Shown in pieces: positions 6,963 through 15,454 of a stretch of 51,021 nucleotides of DNA; position 1 is the first letter of the stretch, and each line of letters begins with the position of its first letter. Source of the stretch: JAAYBQ01 sp035403465 (GTDB lineage Bacteria > Spirochaetota > UBA4802 > UBA5550); assembly GCA_035403465.1 (NCBI GenBank), contig DAONFG010000023.1:1-51021 (forward strand), in the 5' to 3' direction. Both the position numbers and the translations under genes were made by a program. The notes beneath the pieces were generated by a model. That model was not told the DNA's origin and ran no database searches. It saw only the letters and a list, made by a program, of their open reading frames with translations.

Positions 6963-8147
6963 TTGAAGCGCACATCAAAAACCAGCGATCCGGCAATACT
7001 TGTATCCGATTCCGGCAAAAATCTTAAACCTTCAGGAATCAGGGAATTTTTTGACATTGTTTATTCAATGAAGGACTGTGTTTCGCTCGGTGTAGGTGAG
7101 CCTGACTTTGAAACACCATGGAGAATCTCCGACGCCGGAATAGTTTCAATAAAGGAAGGCTATACTCACTATACTCCAAACAGGGGTGTGCCGGAGCTGC
7201 TTAAACTGATTTCCGAATACCTCGAGACAAAATATAAAGTATCATATAATGCAGAAACCGAGATCATTGTAACAATGGGCGTAAGCCAGGCCCTTGACCT
7301 TACACTGCGTGCTATAATTGATCCCGGTGATGAAGTTATTGTTATTGAACCATGCTACGTATCCTACGCGGCAAATATTGAAATGCTGAACGGAGTTGCA
7401 GTGGTTATCCCGACACTCTTCAGTGACGGATTTAAAATCGATCCTGCACGTCTTAAAAAAGCTATCACTGACAAGACGAAGGCTATACTGCTCAACTACC
7501 CTTCCAATCCCACGGGACTTTCATATCCGCCTGAACTTCTGAAAGAGATCGCAGAAATTGCAATCAAGAATAACATTCTGATTATTTCTGATGAAATATA
7601 TTCCGCGATATCATATGACAGGGAATTTGTATCGATCGCCACATTCCCTGAAATGAAAGAGCGAACAATCGTGCTTAACGGATTTTCAAAGTCCCATGCA
7701 ATGACAGGCTGGAGGCTCGGGTTTGCGGCAGCACCTGCCTACATCATGGACATCATGCTGAAGATTCACCAGTACACCGGGCTCTGTGCTCCATCCATGT
7801 CTCAGTATGCCGCGATTGAAGCCCTCGAACACGGCGACAAGGACGTGGAAAAAATGGTGGCCGAATACACCCGCAGAAAAAACTTCATTGCAAGTTCATT
7901 CAACGACATGGGACTTCCCTGCCTTTATCCTGAAGGCGCCTTCTATGCGTTCCCCGACATTTCGTCAACGGGGCTTTCATCAAGAGACTTTGCGATGAAA
8001 CTTCTTGAAACACAAAAGGTTGCCGTTGTCCCGGGGACAGCATTCGGTGATTCCTGCAAAAACCATATCCGCTGTTCATTTGCAACTTCGATGGACAACA
8101 TAAGAACAGCCATGGAAAGAATCCGGATCTTCCTCGGTACTATCTGA
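6963..8147 (+). CDS. PLP-dependent aminotransferase, class I/II (aspartate aminotransferase-like)
   Basis: A full-length fold-type I aminotransferase of 394 residues. Features include the substrate loop SLGVGEPDFETP, the ring-stacking region YVSYAANIEML, the LNYPSNPTGLSY asparagine site, ISDEIYSAISY with the PLP Asp/Tyr, and NGFSKSHAMTGWRLG with the Schiff-base Lys at K243. A conserved Arg for the alpha-carboxylate lies in HIRCSFAT near the C-terminus. This group (I-gamma, PatA/AspB-like) uses aspartate, alanine, aromatic or LL-diaminopimelate-type substrates, so the precise reaction is open. The start is a TTG at 6963, with GGAG upstream; no ATG gives the full N-terminal arm. Confidence 0.9.
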   Translation: MKRTSKTSDPAILVSDSGKNLKPSGIREFFDIVYSMKDCVSLGVGEPDFETPWRISDAGIVSIKEGYTHYTPNRGVPELLKLISEYLETKYKVSYNAETEIIVTMGVSQALDLTLRAIIDPGDEVIVIEPCYVSYAANIEMLNGVAVVIPTLFSDGFKIDPARLKKAITDKTKAILLNYPSNPTGLSYPPELLKEIAEIAIKNNILIISDEIYSAISYDREFVSIATFPEMKERTIVLNGFSKSHAMTGWRLGFAAAPAYIMDIMLKIHQYTGLCAPSMSQYAAIEALEHGDKDVEKMVAEYTRRKNFIASSFNDMGLPCLYPEGAFYAFPDISSTGLSSRDFAMKLLETQKVAVVPGTAFGDSCKNHIRCSFATSMDNIRTAMERIRIFLGTI

Positions 8148-8163
8148 CAGGCAGGTCCATCCA

Positions 8164-8688
8164 ATGGCGCTTCTTGTTGACGGACTTAACCTGATCTACA
8201 AGTTTCCAGAACTTGAAGCGATGATGTACTATAGCCAGCTGGACAATGCCCGCGAAGGTCTCCTTGAGACACTAAAGAACTACCAGAAGCTCAGGAAAGG
8301 GGCCATCAGTGTATTCTTCGACGGAAGGAAAGGCGCCTCGAATGAAACAAAAAGCGAAAAATCCGGAACCATTGATGTCTATTACTCCCTCGATTACTCC
8401 GCGGATTTTCTTATCAAGCAATTTGTAAAGAAGGATACAAACCCGAAGATGCTTACAATTGTCACTTCCGACAAGGATATTATATTTTATATAAACAGGT
8501 TCGGCGCGAAAAACATCACAAGCGAAAAGTTTGCGGAACACGTCAACAGCGTATTCAATGAATTTCGCGAAGAGCAGGAGCTTGTCAAAATCAGCAGGGA
8601 AAAAGAAAATCCTGCTATCTCCGATGATGAGCTTTCCTACTGGCAGAAAATTTTCAGCAGGAAAAAAAACACAGGGAACAGTAACTGA
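8164..8688 (+). CDS. YacP-like NYN (PIN-fold) ribonuclease
   Basis: The N-terminus LLVDGLNLIYKFPEL carries the first catalytic Asp of NYN/PIN nucleases. ISVFFDGRKGA supplies the second acidic site and MLTIVTSDKDIIFYINRFG the third. Size (174 residues) and motif order match the YacP/Rae1 group, which includes a ribosome-associated mRNA endonuclease in Bacillus. The C-terminal 40 residues are charged, predicted helical, and may contact the ribosome or another partner. It lies 16 bases after the aminotransferase and one base before the next gene, so it is part of the tatD run. Confidence 0.85.
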   Translation: MALLVDGLNLIYKFPELEAMMYYSQLDNAREGLLETLKNYQKLRKGAISVFFDGRKGASNETKSEKSGTIDVYYSLDYSADFLIKQFVKKDTNPKMLTIVTSDKDIIFYINRFGAKNITSEKFAEHVNSVFNEFREEQELVKISREKENPAISDDELSYWQKIFSRKKNTGNSN

Positions 8689-8689
8689 T

Positions 8690-9010
8690 ATGCCAAATAT
8701 TGATTATAAAATAATATTCGACGCTGCTGCATCTGCGCTTGATGCTTCGTCAAATGTAATCATTGAAGCAAAGGAGCCGAACACCTATTCTGCCGGCATA
8801 ACAATGGAAAACGGTACTGTAATTAAATTCACAGCAATTCCTGGTGAATATTCGCTTGAGCTCTCACTGCCAAAGGAATCGCTGGAACGGAGGGAATACA
8901 TAAAGTTCATGTCACGTTTTGAGTTTAACCTTGAACAGAAGTTTTTTAAAAACATAAAATTTGATCCGCAGGAAACTTCAAAAGATTACAGGATAAAAAT
9001 ATCATTATAA
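8690..9010 (+). CDS. conserved-looking small protein of unknown function
   Basis: The 106-residue product has no recognised domain. It alternates short strands and helices: the start DYKIIFDAAASALDASSNVII looks like an alpha/beta unit, and the end is strand-rich and Lys-rich. There is no signal peptide or membrane segment. The ATG at 8690 follows the upstream stop by one base; the frame is open further upstream, but only inside the NYN gene. Position at the end of the tatD run implies co-expression with a nuclease and a hydrolase, but no function is inferred from that. Confidence 0.6.
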   Translation: MPNIDYKIIFDAAASALDASSNVIIEAKEPNTYSAGITMENGTVIKFTAIPGEYSLELSLPKESLERREYIKFMSRFEFNLEQKFFKNIKFDPQETSKDYRIKISL

Positions 9011-9119
9011 CCCCATTTTAATCCTTGAATTAATAAAACCCGGCTTTACCCTTGCCAGCATATAAATAATCTGTACATGTGGACATCGCTGCCAGATAAA
9101 CTTTAAAAGAGGTAACAAA

Positions 9120-9899
9120 ATGGGCGAACCAAAAGTTAAATATTCCAAAGAAGGATTTATAGGTACTATTACTCTATGTGATGCAAGCGGTTTTAATCTC
9201 ATGGATAAAGAAGTAGTTACAAGTATCGCAGACATACAAGAGGAGATATCCAGGGACAACCAGGTAAGGGCGGTGATACTTAAATCAGGCGGGGCGCATT
9301 TTTCTGCCGGTGTTGACCTCGCGTTTCTGAAATCAGTAGATCCCCGGTTCATCAAGGATAACCTGACTTTTCTCCAGCGGACATTCAGCAGGTTCCAGGA
9401 ATTTCCAGCACCTGTTATATGTGCCATTAACGGCCTGTGTTACGGCGGCGGCCTTGAACTTGCCCTGAGCTGCGACATAAGGATTGCCGCTGAAGGAGCA
9501 AGGCTTGCATTACCCGAAGTTAAGTTCGGGTTGACCGCAGACCAGACAGGAACCACAAGGCTTACAAAACTTGTAGGGATAGGACAGGCTAAAAAACTGA
9601 TCCTCTGCACAGAGGAGGTTGATGCGCAGGAGGCATACAGGATAGGTCTTGTTGAATACCTTGTAAAACCTGAAGAACTTGAAGGCAAAGCGATACAGCT
9701 TGCCAAGAGGATATCAAACCTGCCGCCTGCTGCAGTAAGGTTCGGCAAGTGGGGCGTAAATGTTGCAGCCGAGGGCAATACATTCGCTGGACTCATGTTT
9801 GAACAGGCTCAGTCAACATACTGCTTCAGCACCGAGGACAAAGAGGAAGCAGTCAATGCCTTTATTGAAAAAAGAAAACCTGTATTTAACGACAAATAA
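9120..9899 (+). CDS. enoyl-CoA hydratase/isomerase family protein
   Basis: A 259-residue crotonase-fold enzyme. The first oxyanion-hole strand is HFSAGVDLAFLKS and the second GLCYGGGLELALSCDIRIA. Both catalytic glutamates of hydratases are present, one in GGGLELAL and one in LALPEVKFGL. The expected G-A/G-G-T-x-R-L loop is represented by DQTGTTRLTKLVG. Such enzymes hydrate 2-enoyl-CoA thioesters in beta-oxidation or related pathways; the acyl chain is not predictable. AAAGAGGT precedes the ATG. It is followed by a GAAA-loop hairpin and is probably its own transcription unit. An acyl-CoA ligase is in the window at 44-45.7 kb but is far away. Confidence 0.92.
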   Translation: MGEPKVKYSKEGFIGTITLCDASGFNLMDKEVVTSIADIQEEISRDNQVRAVILKSGGAHFSAGVDLAFLKSVDPRFIKDNLTFLQRTFSRFQEFPAPVICAINGLCYGGGLELALSCDIRIAAEGARLALPEVKFGLTADQTGTTRLTKLVGIGQAKKLILCTEEVDAQEAYRIGLVEYLVKPEELEGKAIQLAKRISNLPPAAVRFGKWGVNVAAEGNTFAGLMFEQAQSTYCFSTEDKEEAVNAFIEKRKPVFNDK

Positions 9900-9905
9900 A
9901 TTCCG

Positions 9906-9930
9906 CAGGGGCCGCGAAAGCGGCCCTTCT
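9906..9930 (+). terminator. GAAA-tetraloop hairpin after the enoyl-CoA hydratase gene
   Basis: GGGCCGC (9909-9915) and GCGGCCC (9920-9926) form a perfect 7-bp stem closed by GAAA, a stable tetraloop, followed by TTCTGTT. It fills the 39-base gap between the hydratase and sfsA. The short interrupted T-tract makes it a plausible but not ideal intrinsic terminator. It also covers the place where an sfsA ribosome-binding site would be expected. Confidence 0.55.
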
Positions 9931-9938
9931 GTTATCCC

Positions 9939-10997
9939 ATGAAAAAAGTTTTAATCCCAGCCAGGCTTATCCGCAGGAAAAACCGTTTTGTTGCATCTGT
10001 ACTTATTGATACAACCGCCACAGAAGTTTATGTTCCCAATACCGGAAGACTCTCTGAACTTGCCATACCCGGCGCTGAATGCCTGCTTGCGGAATCTTCA
10101 GGGAAATACAGGTACAAGCTGCTGTACATAATCAGCAATGGTTTCCCTGTGATGATTGATTCAACTTTAAGCAATTCACTCTTTGCTGAACTTTTAATGT
10201 CAGGTAAGGTACCGGGACTTGAAACATACAGGTTAATCAGAAGAGAACCGGTTTACGGCCGCCACAGGTTTGATTATCTCCTGGCTGACAGTAAAAACAC
10301 CTTTTATGTCGAACTCAAGTCGTGCACCCTGTTCTACCGTGGCACTGCTTCATTCCCGGATGCAGTAAGCAGCAGGGCATCGCAGCATATCCGGGAACTT
10401 TCCTCAATACAGGGAGGCAGGTTAATCCTTTTCATACTCAATGATTCCGCAGAGGTTTTTGTCCCAAACTATCATACAGATTATGAGTTTTACCAGGTCC
10501 TGAAAGAAAATGCCGGCAGGATTAACATTTCAGCTTTGAGAATCAGTTACAGTAATGATCTCAGTATAACAGCACTCACTCCAGTACCTGTACATATCCC
10601 GGAGGTATCACGAGCCGGGTATTTCTTCATGATTCTCAGCGGTAATAGCAACGGCTTTTATCTCTACCTGTCAGCTTATACGGATAATGTATTTGATGCA
10701 GTTAAAAAAATTAAGAGCCGCGGGAAAACTTTTCACAACTTTTGCGGAATCGACGGCAGTTTCCGCATACTGAAAGATTTCCCGGTAATCGGTGATGCAC
10801 ATTCCGGTGAAAAGTCAACGGAACTGTTTTGCGATAATGGCGGCAGGGAACTTGTAATCCCCGGACCGGGAACAGGAAGAATTTTCCATTTCAGTCTGAA
10901 TCCCCTTGAACACAAATGGTTTCACAATCATATACTTGAGCTTAGATTTTCACGGTATGCTCACATCCGGCCTTCCGGACACCTTCTCCAGGTTTAA
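9939..10997 (+). CDS. sfsA: SfsA-family protein with extra C-terminal domain
   Basis: Residues 1 to about 230 match SfsA: the N-terminal OB-like part reads ARLIRRKNRFVASVLID and VPNTGRLSEL, and the nuclease-like half has RFDYLLAD, FYVELKSCTLFYRG, FPDAVSSRASQHIREL and GRLILFIL, including the D...ExK pattern of restriction-type nuclease folds. SfsA is a DNA/RNA-binding protein named for maltose metabolism in E. coli. The usual length is about 230-240 residues; this one has some 115 more (about 230-352), beginning GYFFMILSGNSNGFYLYL. The extra part lacks the GIY-YIG-type motif seen in some SfsA fusions and was not recognised. No clear ribosome-binding site lies before the ATG. Confidence 0.82.
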   Translation: MKKVLIPARLIRRKNRFVASVLIDTTATEVYVPNTGRLSELAIPGAECLLAESSGKYRYKLLYIISNGFPVMIDSTLSNSLFAELLMSGKVPGLETYRLIRREPVYGRHRFDYLLADSKNTFYVELKSCTLFYRGTASFPDAVSSRASQHIRELSSIQGGRLILFILNDSAEVFVPNYHTDYEFYQVLKENAGRINISALRISYSNDLSITALTPVPVHIPEVSRAGYFFMILSGNSNGFYLYLSAYTDNVFDAVKKIKSRGKTFHNFCGIDGSFRILKDFPVIGDAHSGEKSTELFCDNGGRELVIPGPGTGRIFHFSLNPLEHKWFHNHILELRFSRYAHIRPSGHLLQV

Positions 10998-11093
10998 AAC
11001 CAGAAATGTATTATTATTACGGATTAATATTACTCAAATACTTTTTATGCTGCTAATAGGGAGAAGGAAAATTTTAAAGTAATTCTGGTTTGT

Positions 11094-11160
11094 CCCCCTC
11101 TCCCGGATGAATGTTCCTTCACAGAAAATATTACTCTTTGGGAGAGAGCCGGGGTGAGGG
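11094..11160. repeat. REP-like GC-rich element, copy 1
   Basis: CCCCCTCTCCCGG (11094-11106) is followed 33 bases on by GGGAGAGAGCCGGGGTGAGGG (11140-11159). The two arms are partly complementary and resemble the widespread extragenic palindromes that read CCCTCTCC...GGAGAG...CGGGGTGAGGG. A related copy lies at 13206-13247, on the other side of ygiQ. It sits between the convergent sfsA and ygiQ genes. Confidence 0.45.
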
Positions 11161-11171
11161 CATTATGAATC

Positions 11172-13004
11172 TTAACCGAAGAGCTTCTTTTCGATGTCCT
11201 GCCTGCCGATTTTTTTCAGCCTGCGCTTCAGCCTCTCCCTGTTCTCCTGTTTATACCAGAAGAAAAAACTTCGCTGGTCGTTCCGGTCATCTGATGATCT
11301 TGCGCAGTAGATTTTTTTACCTGTGTACGGATCAAAACCGCAGTAGTAGATTACCGATGAAAGCGTCATGGGTGTGGGCGTGAAGTCCTGAACCTGTTCA
11401 AGCCTGAACCCGTCCTCCTTTGTCACTGCAGCTAGTTCAGCCATGTCCTCAAGCTGAGACCCGGGATGCGACGATATGAAATAAGGGACAATCTGCTGAT
11501 CAAGTCCGGCCGCGGAAGAAATTTTATGGAACAGCTCACTGAATTTTCTGAAAAGCGCGTATGAAGGCTTGCGCATAACAGCGAGCACCCGGTCCGATGT
11601 ATGCTCAGGCGCCACTTTAAGTCTGCCTGAAACGTGGTTCAAAACAAGTTCTTTCATGTACTCGTCGCACCGGTAAACTTTACGTTTTCTTTCGTCTCCT
11701 GACACAAGCATATCATACCGCACGCCGCTGGTGACAAAAATTTTCTTCACACCCTTCACTTCGGCAGCTTTCCTGTAAAGTTCGAGAAGAGGCGTGTGGT
11801 CATAGTTCAGGTTGGCGCAGATCGAAGGGTATATGCAAGACGGCCTTGTGCATTTAACGCATAAGTTCAGATCCGCCCCTTTCATCATGTACATATTTGC
11901 CGACGGTCCGCCTATGTCCGACACATACCCCTTGAAGTCGGGCATTGCCGTAACCTTTTTAACTTCACTGATTATTGAATCCTGTGACCTGCTCACCACA
12001 TTCTTCCCCTGGTGAGCGGTTATCGCGCAGAAGCTGCAGCCGCCAAAGCAGCCCCTGTGCGCTGTAACCGAATGACGGATCATGTCGTACGCTGGAACCC
12101 CCCCTTTTTTTTCATACTTCGGGTGCGGCAGCCGCGTAAAAGGAAGCGTAGAAAAGAGGTCGAGCTCTTCTGTCGATGCATCCATAAAAGGCGGATTGAC
12201 AACAACGTAACCATCGCCGCATCTCTGCACAAAACGTACAGGCTCCATGCTGCTCCCGGCTTTTTCGGTGATCACATAGTTTTGTGCGAATTTTTCCCTG
12301 GAGGCAAGGCACTCTTCATGTGAAAAGAGTTCCACCATCCGCCATTTATCATTAACCGGAATTTTTTCGATACTTTCTATTTTAAAGCATGTCTGTTCGA
12401 TCTGCGTTACTGTATCCAGGCCAGAGCCCGAAGTAACTACATCAAGCAGCCGGTTTAGCGGTTTTTCTCCCATGCCGTAGATCACAAGGTCCGGAGAACT
12501 GCCGCATAACACCGGGGGCCTGAGTGTGTCCGACCAGTAATCGTAATGTGTAAGTCTCCTGAGCGACGCCTCTATCCCACCGGCGATTACCGGGACGTCG
12601 GGGTAAAGCTGTTTCAGTATGCCGGAGTAAACAGTTAGAGCGTAGTCAGGCCTGAACCCGGATTTTCCACCCGCAGTGTAGGCATCATCAGACCGCAGGC
12701 GCCTGTTCGCTGTGTAGTGGTTTACCATTGAATCCATGCAGCCTGATGTCACGGCAAAGAAAAGTTCAGGTTTCCCGAACTTTTTAAAATCACGCAGGTC
12801 ATCGCGCCAGTTCGGCTGTGGGACAATCGCGACCCGGAGCCCCCTGCTTTCAATTACACGCGCAATCACCGCACCGCCGAATGCGGGGTGATCAACATAC
12901 GCGTCTCCAGAAAAAAGTATAACATCAAGCTTGTCCCATCCGCGCGAATCCGCATCTTTTTTAGTTACGGGCAGCCAGTTATTTAATGTATATTCCGGTT
13001 TCAA
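11172..13004 (-). CDS. ygiQ: YgiQ-family radical SAM protein
   Basis: The product (610 residues from the TTG at 13004) begins with the family block NNWLPVTKKDADSRGWDKLD and VILFSGDAYVDHPAFG. A cobalamin-binding-like N-terminal domain follows, then the radical SAM cluster motif HRGCFGGCSFCAITAHQG (C-x3-C-x2-C) near the centre. Later it has VSDIGGPSANMY, a cysteine-containing CVKCTRPSCIYPSIC stretch, VAPEHTSDRVL, and the C-terminal EQVQDFTPTPMTLSSVIYY block. The substrate of YgiQ is unknown. The frame is open to 13040, but the TTG at 13004 has AGGAGAG 9 bases upstream and gives the expected start. The C-terminus is Arg/Lys rich. It appears to be monocistronic and is flanked by REP-like elements. 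Confidence 0.93.
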   Translation of the reverse strand: MKPEYTLNNWLPVTKKDADSRGWDKLDVILFSGDAYVDHPAFGGAVIARVIESRGLRVAIVPQPNWRDDLRDFKKFGKPELFFAVTSGCMDSMVNHYTANRRLRSDDAYTAGGKSGFRPDYALTVYSGILKQLYPDVPVIAGGIEASLRRLTHYDYWSDTLRPPVLCGSSPDLVIYGMGEKPLNRLLDVVTSGSGLDTVTQIEQTCFKIESIEKIPVNDKWRMVELFSHEECLASREKFAQNYVITEKAGSSMEPVRFVQRCGDGYVVVNPPFMDASTEELDLFSTLPFTRLPHPKYEKKGGVPAYDMIRHSVTAHRGCFGGCSFCAITAHQGKNVVSRSQDSIISEVKKVTAMPDFKGYVSDIGGPSANMYMMKGADLNLCVKCTRPSCIYPSICANLNYDHTPLLELYRKAAEVKGVKKIFVTSGVRYDMLVSGDERKRKVYRCDEYMKELVLNHVSGRLKVAPEHTSDRVLAVMRKPSYALFRKFSELFHKISSAAGLDQQIVPYFISSHPGSQLEDMAELAAVTKEDGFRLEQVQDFTPTPMTLSSVIYYCGFDPYTGKKIYCARSSDDRNDQRSFFFWYKQENRERLKRRLKKIGRQDIEKKLFG

Positions 13005-13205
13005 TAAAATCTGCTCTCCTGAAGTAAAACAATACTGCAAAGCGTTATATTATCACTCACAATATGTTTAAAAACCATATTTTTCACTGCCCCGCAGAAT
13101 TGTTATTATCATATATAATTTTGCAAAAGTGAATCCGTGGATAATACAAAAACTCACATCAATTCTATCAGAAGTTATGCGAATGTTGTGATACCATGAT
13201 TTTTT

Positions 13206-13247
13206 CCCCTCTCCGTGCGGAGAGGGGTGGGCGCAGGCCGGGGAGAG
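13206..13247. repeat. REP-like GC-rich palindrome, copy 2
   Basis: CCCCTCTCCG (13206-13215) and CGGAGAGGGG (13218-13227) form a perfect palindrome, followed by TGGGCGCAGGCCGGGGAGAG. It resembles the element at 11094-11160. It ends 3 bases before the glyS stop codon on the minus strand, but the minus-strand flank after the stem is A-rich rather than T-rich, so it is not a typical intrinsic terminator for glyS. Confidence 0.5.
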
Positions 13248-13249
13248 TT

Positions 13250-15328
13250 TTACTTGTCGCTTATCTTCGAGAAATCTATTAATCCTTTGAAGTTTCCCAG
13301 TATATTCTCCAGAATATACAGCCTGTTGTCCCGGATTTCAGTACGTTTATCCATTACCAGGACTTTATCGAAGAAGCTGTCAATAACCGGTTTTGCACCC
13401 GTAATCAGCTGAAACAGCTCGATATACCTGCTCTCTTTAATAAACTTTCCTATCTCCTGCACTTTCCCTGCAAAGAACCTGTAGAGTTCCTTCTCCTCGT
13501 TCTCCTCCATCAGGCCTTCACTGAACTTCAAGCTGTACGAACTGTTATCCTTCCTGAATCCTGTAACTATGTTGTTCATCCTCTTGAAACCAAGAAGCAG
13601 CTGTGAGAACTTCTTGTCGCTCCTGAAACTGTGCAGAGCCTTTGCGCGCCTGTATAGTTCAACGTAATCCGAATTACCGGTTGTCATGCACGCATCGATT
13701 TCATCGTACCTGAATCCTTCATCAGTAAAAATGGTCTTTGCCCTGACACCTATAAATTCAAGTATCTTATCTGTAAGTTCGTTACCTGTTTTATAATTTC
13801 CCGCAACAGATCCAAGCAGCCTTTCCATGTCAACATTCAGGTTGTTGCGCACGAGCAGTTCAACAACGGCATTTGCCTGCCGGCGGAGTGCATAAGGATC
13901 CTGTGAACCTTTTGGAATATTGCCAACAGAGAACGATCCGAATATATTATCAATTTTTTCTGAAAGCGAAGCAACTACCGAAACAATCCCTGATGGCACA
14001 ACGTCGCCGCTGAAGCGCGGCATGTACTGTTCATTTATCGCTTCAGCTACCTCCTTATCCTCACCGTCATTCAGTGCGTATATTCTGCCAACCTTGCCCT
14101 GGAGCGAAGCGAATTCATAAACCATAGCTGTATCAAGGTCTGCCTTTGAAAGGAATACAGCGCGTTCAATTTTACTTTTTGTCTTATCATCAAGTTTAAG
14201 TTCACCGCAGAGGCTCACTGCAACGGATTTCATCCTTTCAATCTTGTCATATATTGAACCAAGCTCCTTGTGGAAGAGTACGCTCTTAAGCGACTCCACC
14301 CTGTCTGCAAGCTTCAGTTTTGCATCCTCGGCGTAGAAGAAACCCGCGTCATTGAACCTTGCAGATATGACCTTCACATTGCCGCGGATGATGTACGCGG
14401 ATACAGGATTATTTGAAACTGCGAGGAAGCTGTTCATGAGCCTGCCGCCGGCATCAAGGATCGCAAAGTTTTTCTGATGCTCCTTCATCTCGGTGATAAG
14501 AACAATATCAGGTATCTTCAGAAAGTCGGGATTAAAATGGCATGTTGCAATATGCGGCTGTTCAACAAGGTATGTTACAGTATCAAGAAGGTCCTCGTCC
14601 TCGTTAAGCTTTCCGCCAGCTTTTCCTGCAGCATCGGCAAGCGCCTTACGGATTATTTCTTTCCTCTCATCCTGGTTCAGAATAACGCCGTTATCATTAA
14701 GTATCTTTTCATAGGATGAAATTTTATCGATCTCCAGCATTTTGTTAAACTGCACAAAATGCCCCCTGGTCTTTGTCCCGGCTTTGATACCTTCAATCTC
14801 GAAGGGAATCAGCCTGTCATTAAAGAGAAGAACAAAGTAATTTATAGGCCTGGGGAATGTGACTTTTTTATTGCTCCACTTCATACGTTTTGGAAACGGA
14901 ATTGAACTCACGGCTTCAATTACTATTGAGGGAATGATATCTTCTGTCTTCCCGGCATCAAGCTGTTTGTACGCATAGATGTATTTACCTTTATCGGTCT
15001 CCACAACCTTGAGGTCTTTGGCCTCAACGCCATTCCCCTTCATGAAACCCTGGAGAGCTTTTGTAGGATTTCCATCAGCGTCATATGCCGCCTGCGCTGA
15101 AGGTCCTTTAAGTTCAGCAATTTCGCTCCGTTGTCCTGCAGCCAGCCCCGAGATCAGCACGGCAAATCTCCTGGGTGTGGCATAAACTTCAACTGCTGTA
15201 TAATCAATTCGTCCCTGTGCCAGTTTTTCGCTGAAGATTGTTTTAAGTGAATTTATCGCAGGTGGAATGTATCCGGCCGGAATCTCCTCTGTCCCTATTT
15301 CGCATAAAAAATTGGCATTAGAAATCAT
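13250..15328 (-). CDS. glyS: glycyl-tRNA synthetase beta subunit
   Basis: The protein is 692 residues, the normal length of the beta chain of the bacterial alpha2-beta2 glycyl-tRNA synthetase. It starts with the family signature NFLCEIGTEEIPAGYIPPA, followed by VYATPRRFAVLISGL, FPKRMKWSNKKVTFPRPINY, LITEMKEHQKNFAIL and PKGSQDPYALRRQANAVVELL; the last is the conserved core of the HD-like region. The C-terminal anticodon-binding domain includes FFDKVLVMDKRTEIRDNRL. It charges tRNA-Gly together with the alpha chain (glyQ), which is usually the preceding gene. Here the upstream neighbour is a LysM/M23 peptidase and no glyQ lies in the window. Confidence 0.96.
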   Translation of the reverse strand: MISNANFLCEIGTEEIPAGYIPPAINSLKTIFSEKLAQGRIDYTAVEVYATPRRFAVLISGLAAGQRSEIAELKGPSAQAAYDADGNPTKALQGFMKGNGVEAKDLKVVETDKGKYIYAYKQLDAGKTEDIIPSIVIEAVSSIPFPKRMKWSNKKVTFPRPINYFVLLFNDRLIPFEIEGIKAGTKTRGHFVQFNKMLEIDKISSYEKILNDNGVILNQDERKEIIRKALADAAGKAGGKLNEDEDLLDTVTYLVEQPHIATCHFNPDFLKIPDIVLITEMKEHQKNFAILDAGGRLMNSFLAVSNNPVSAYIIRGNVKVISARFNDAGFFYAEDAKLKLADRVESLKSVLFHKELGSIYDKIERMKSVAVSLCGELKLDDKTKSKIERAVFLSKADLDTAMVYEFASLQGKVGRIYALNDGEDKEVAEAINEQYMPRFSGDVVPSGIVSVVASLSEKIDNIFGSFSVGNIPKGSQDPYALRRQANAVVELLVRNNLNVDMERLLGSVAGNYKTGNELTDKILEFIGVRAKTIFTDEGFRYDEIDACMTTGNSDYVELYRRAKALHSFRSDKKFSQLLLGFKRMNNIVTGFRKDNSSYSLKFSEGLMEENEEKELYRFFAGKVQEIGKFIKESRYIELFQLITGAKPVIDSFFDKVLVMDKRTEIRDNRLYILENILGNFKGLIDFSKISDK

Positions 15329-15454
15329 ATAATACTCCGGAAAATGTTTGATGGCCGGTTTAAGCTGGCAACAAGTGAGGTATTACAGAGAGCTGTAAAT
15401 GAGTCAATAAATTTTTAGAAGCTGCCGATTCAGGCCTGATTGTAATGCGGGATG

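Noticed and set aside
13206..13247. A glyS intrinsic terminator
   Set aside because: The minus-strand flank after the stem is A-rich, not T-rich, and a similar element recurs at 11094-11160, so it fits a REP-like repeat better.
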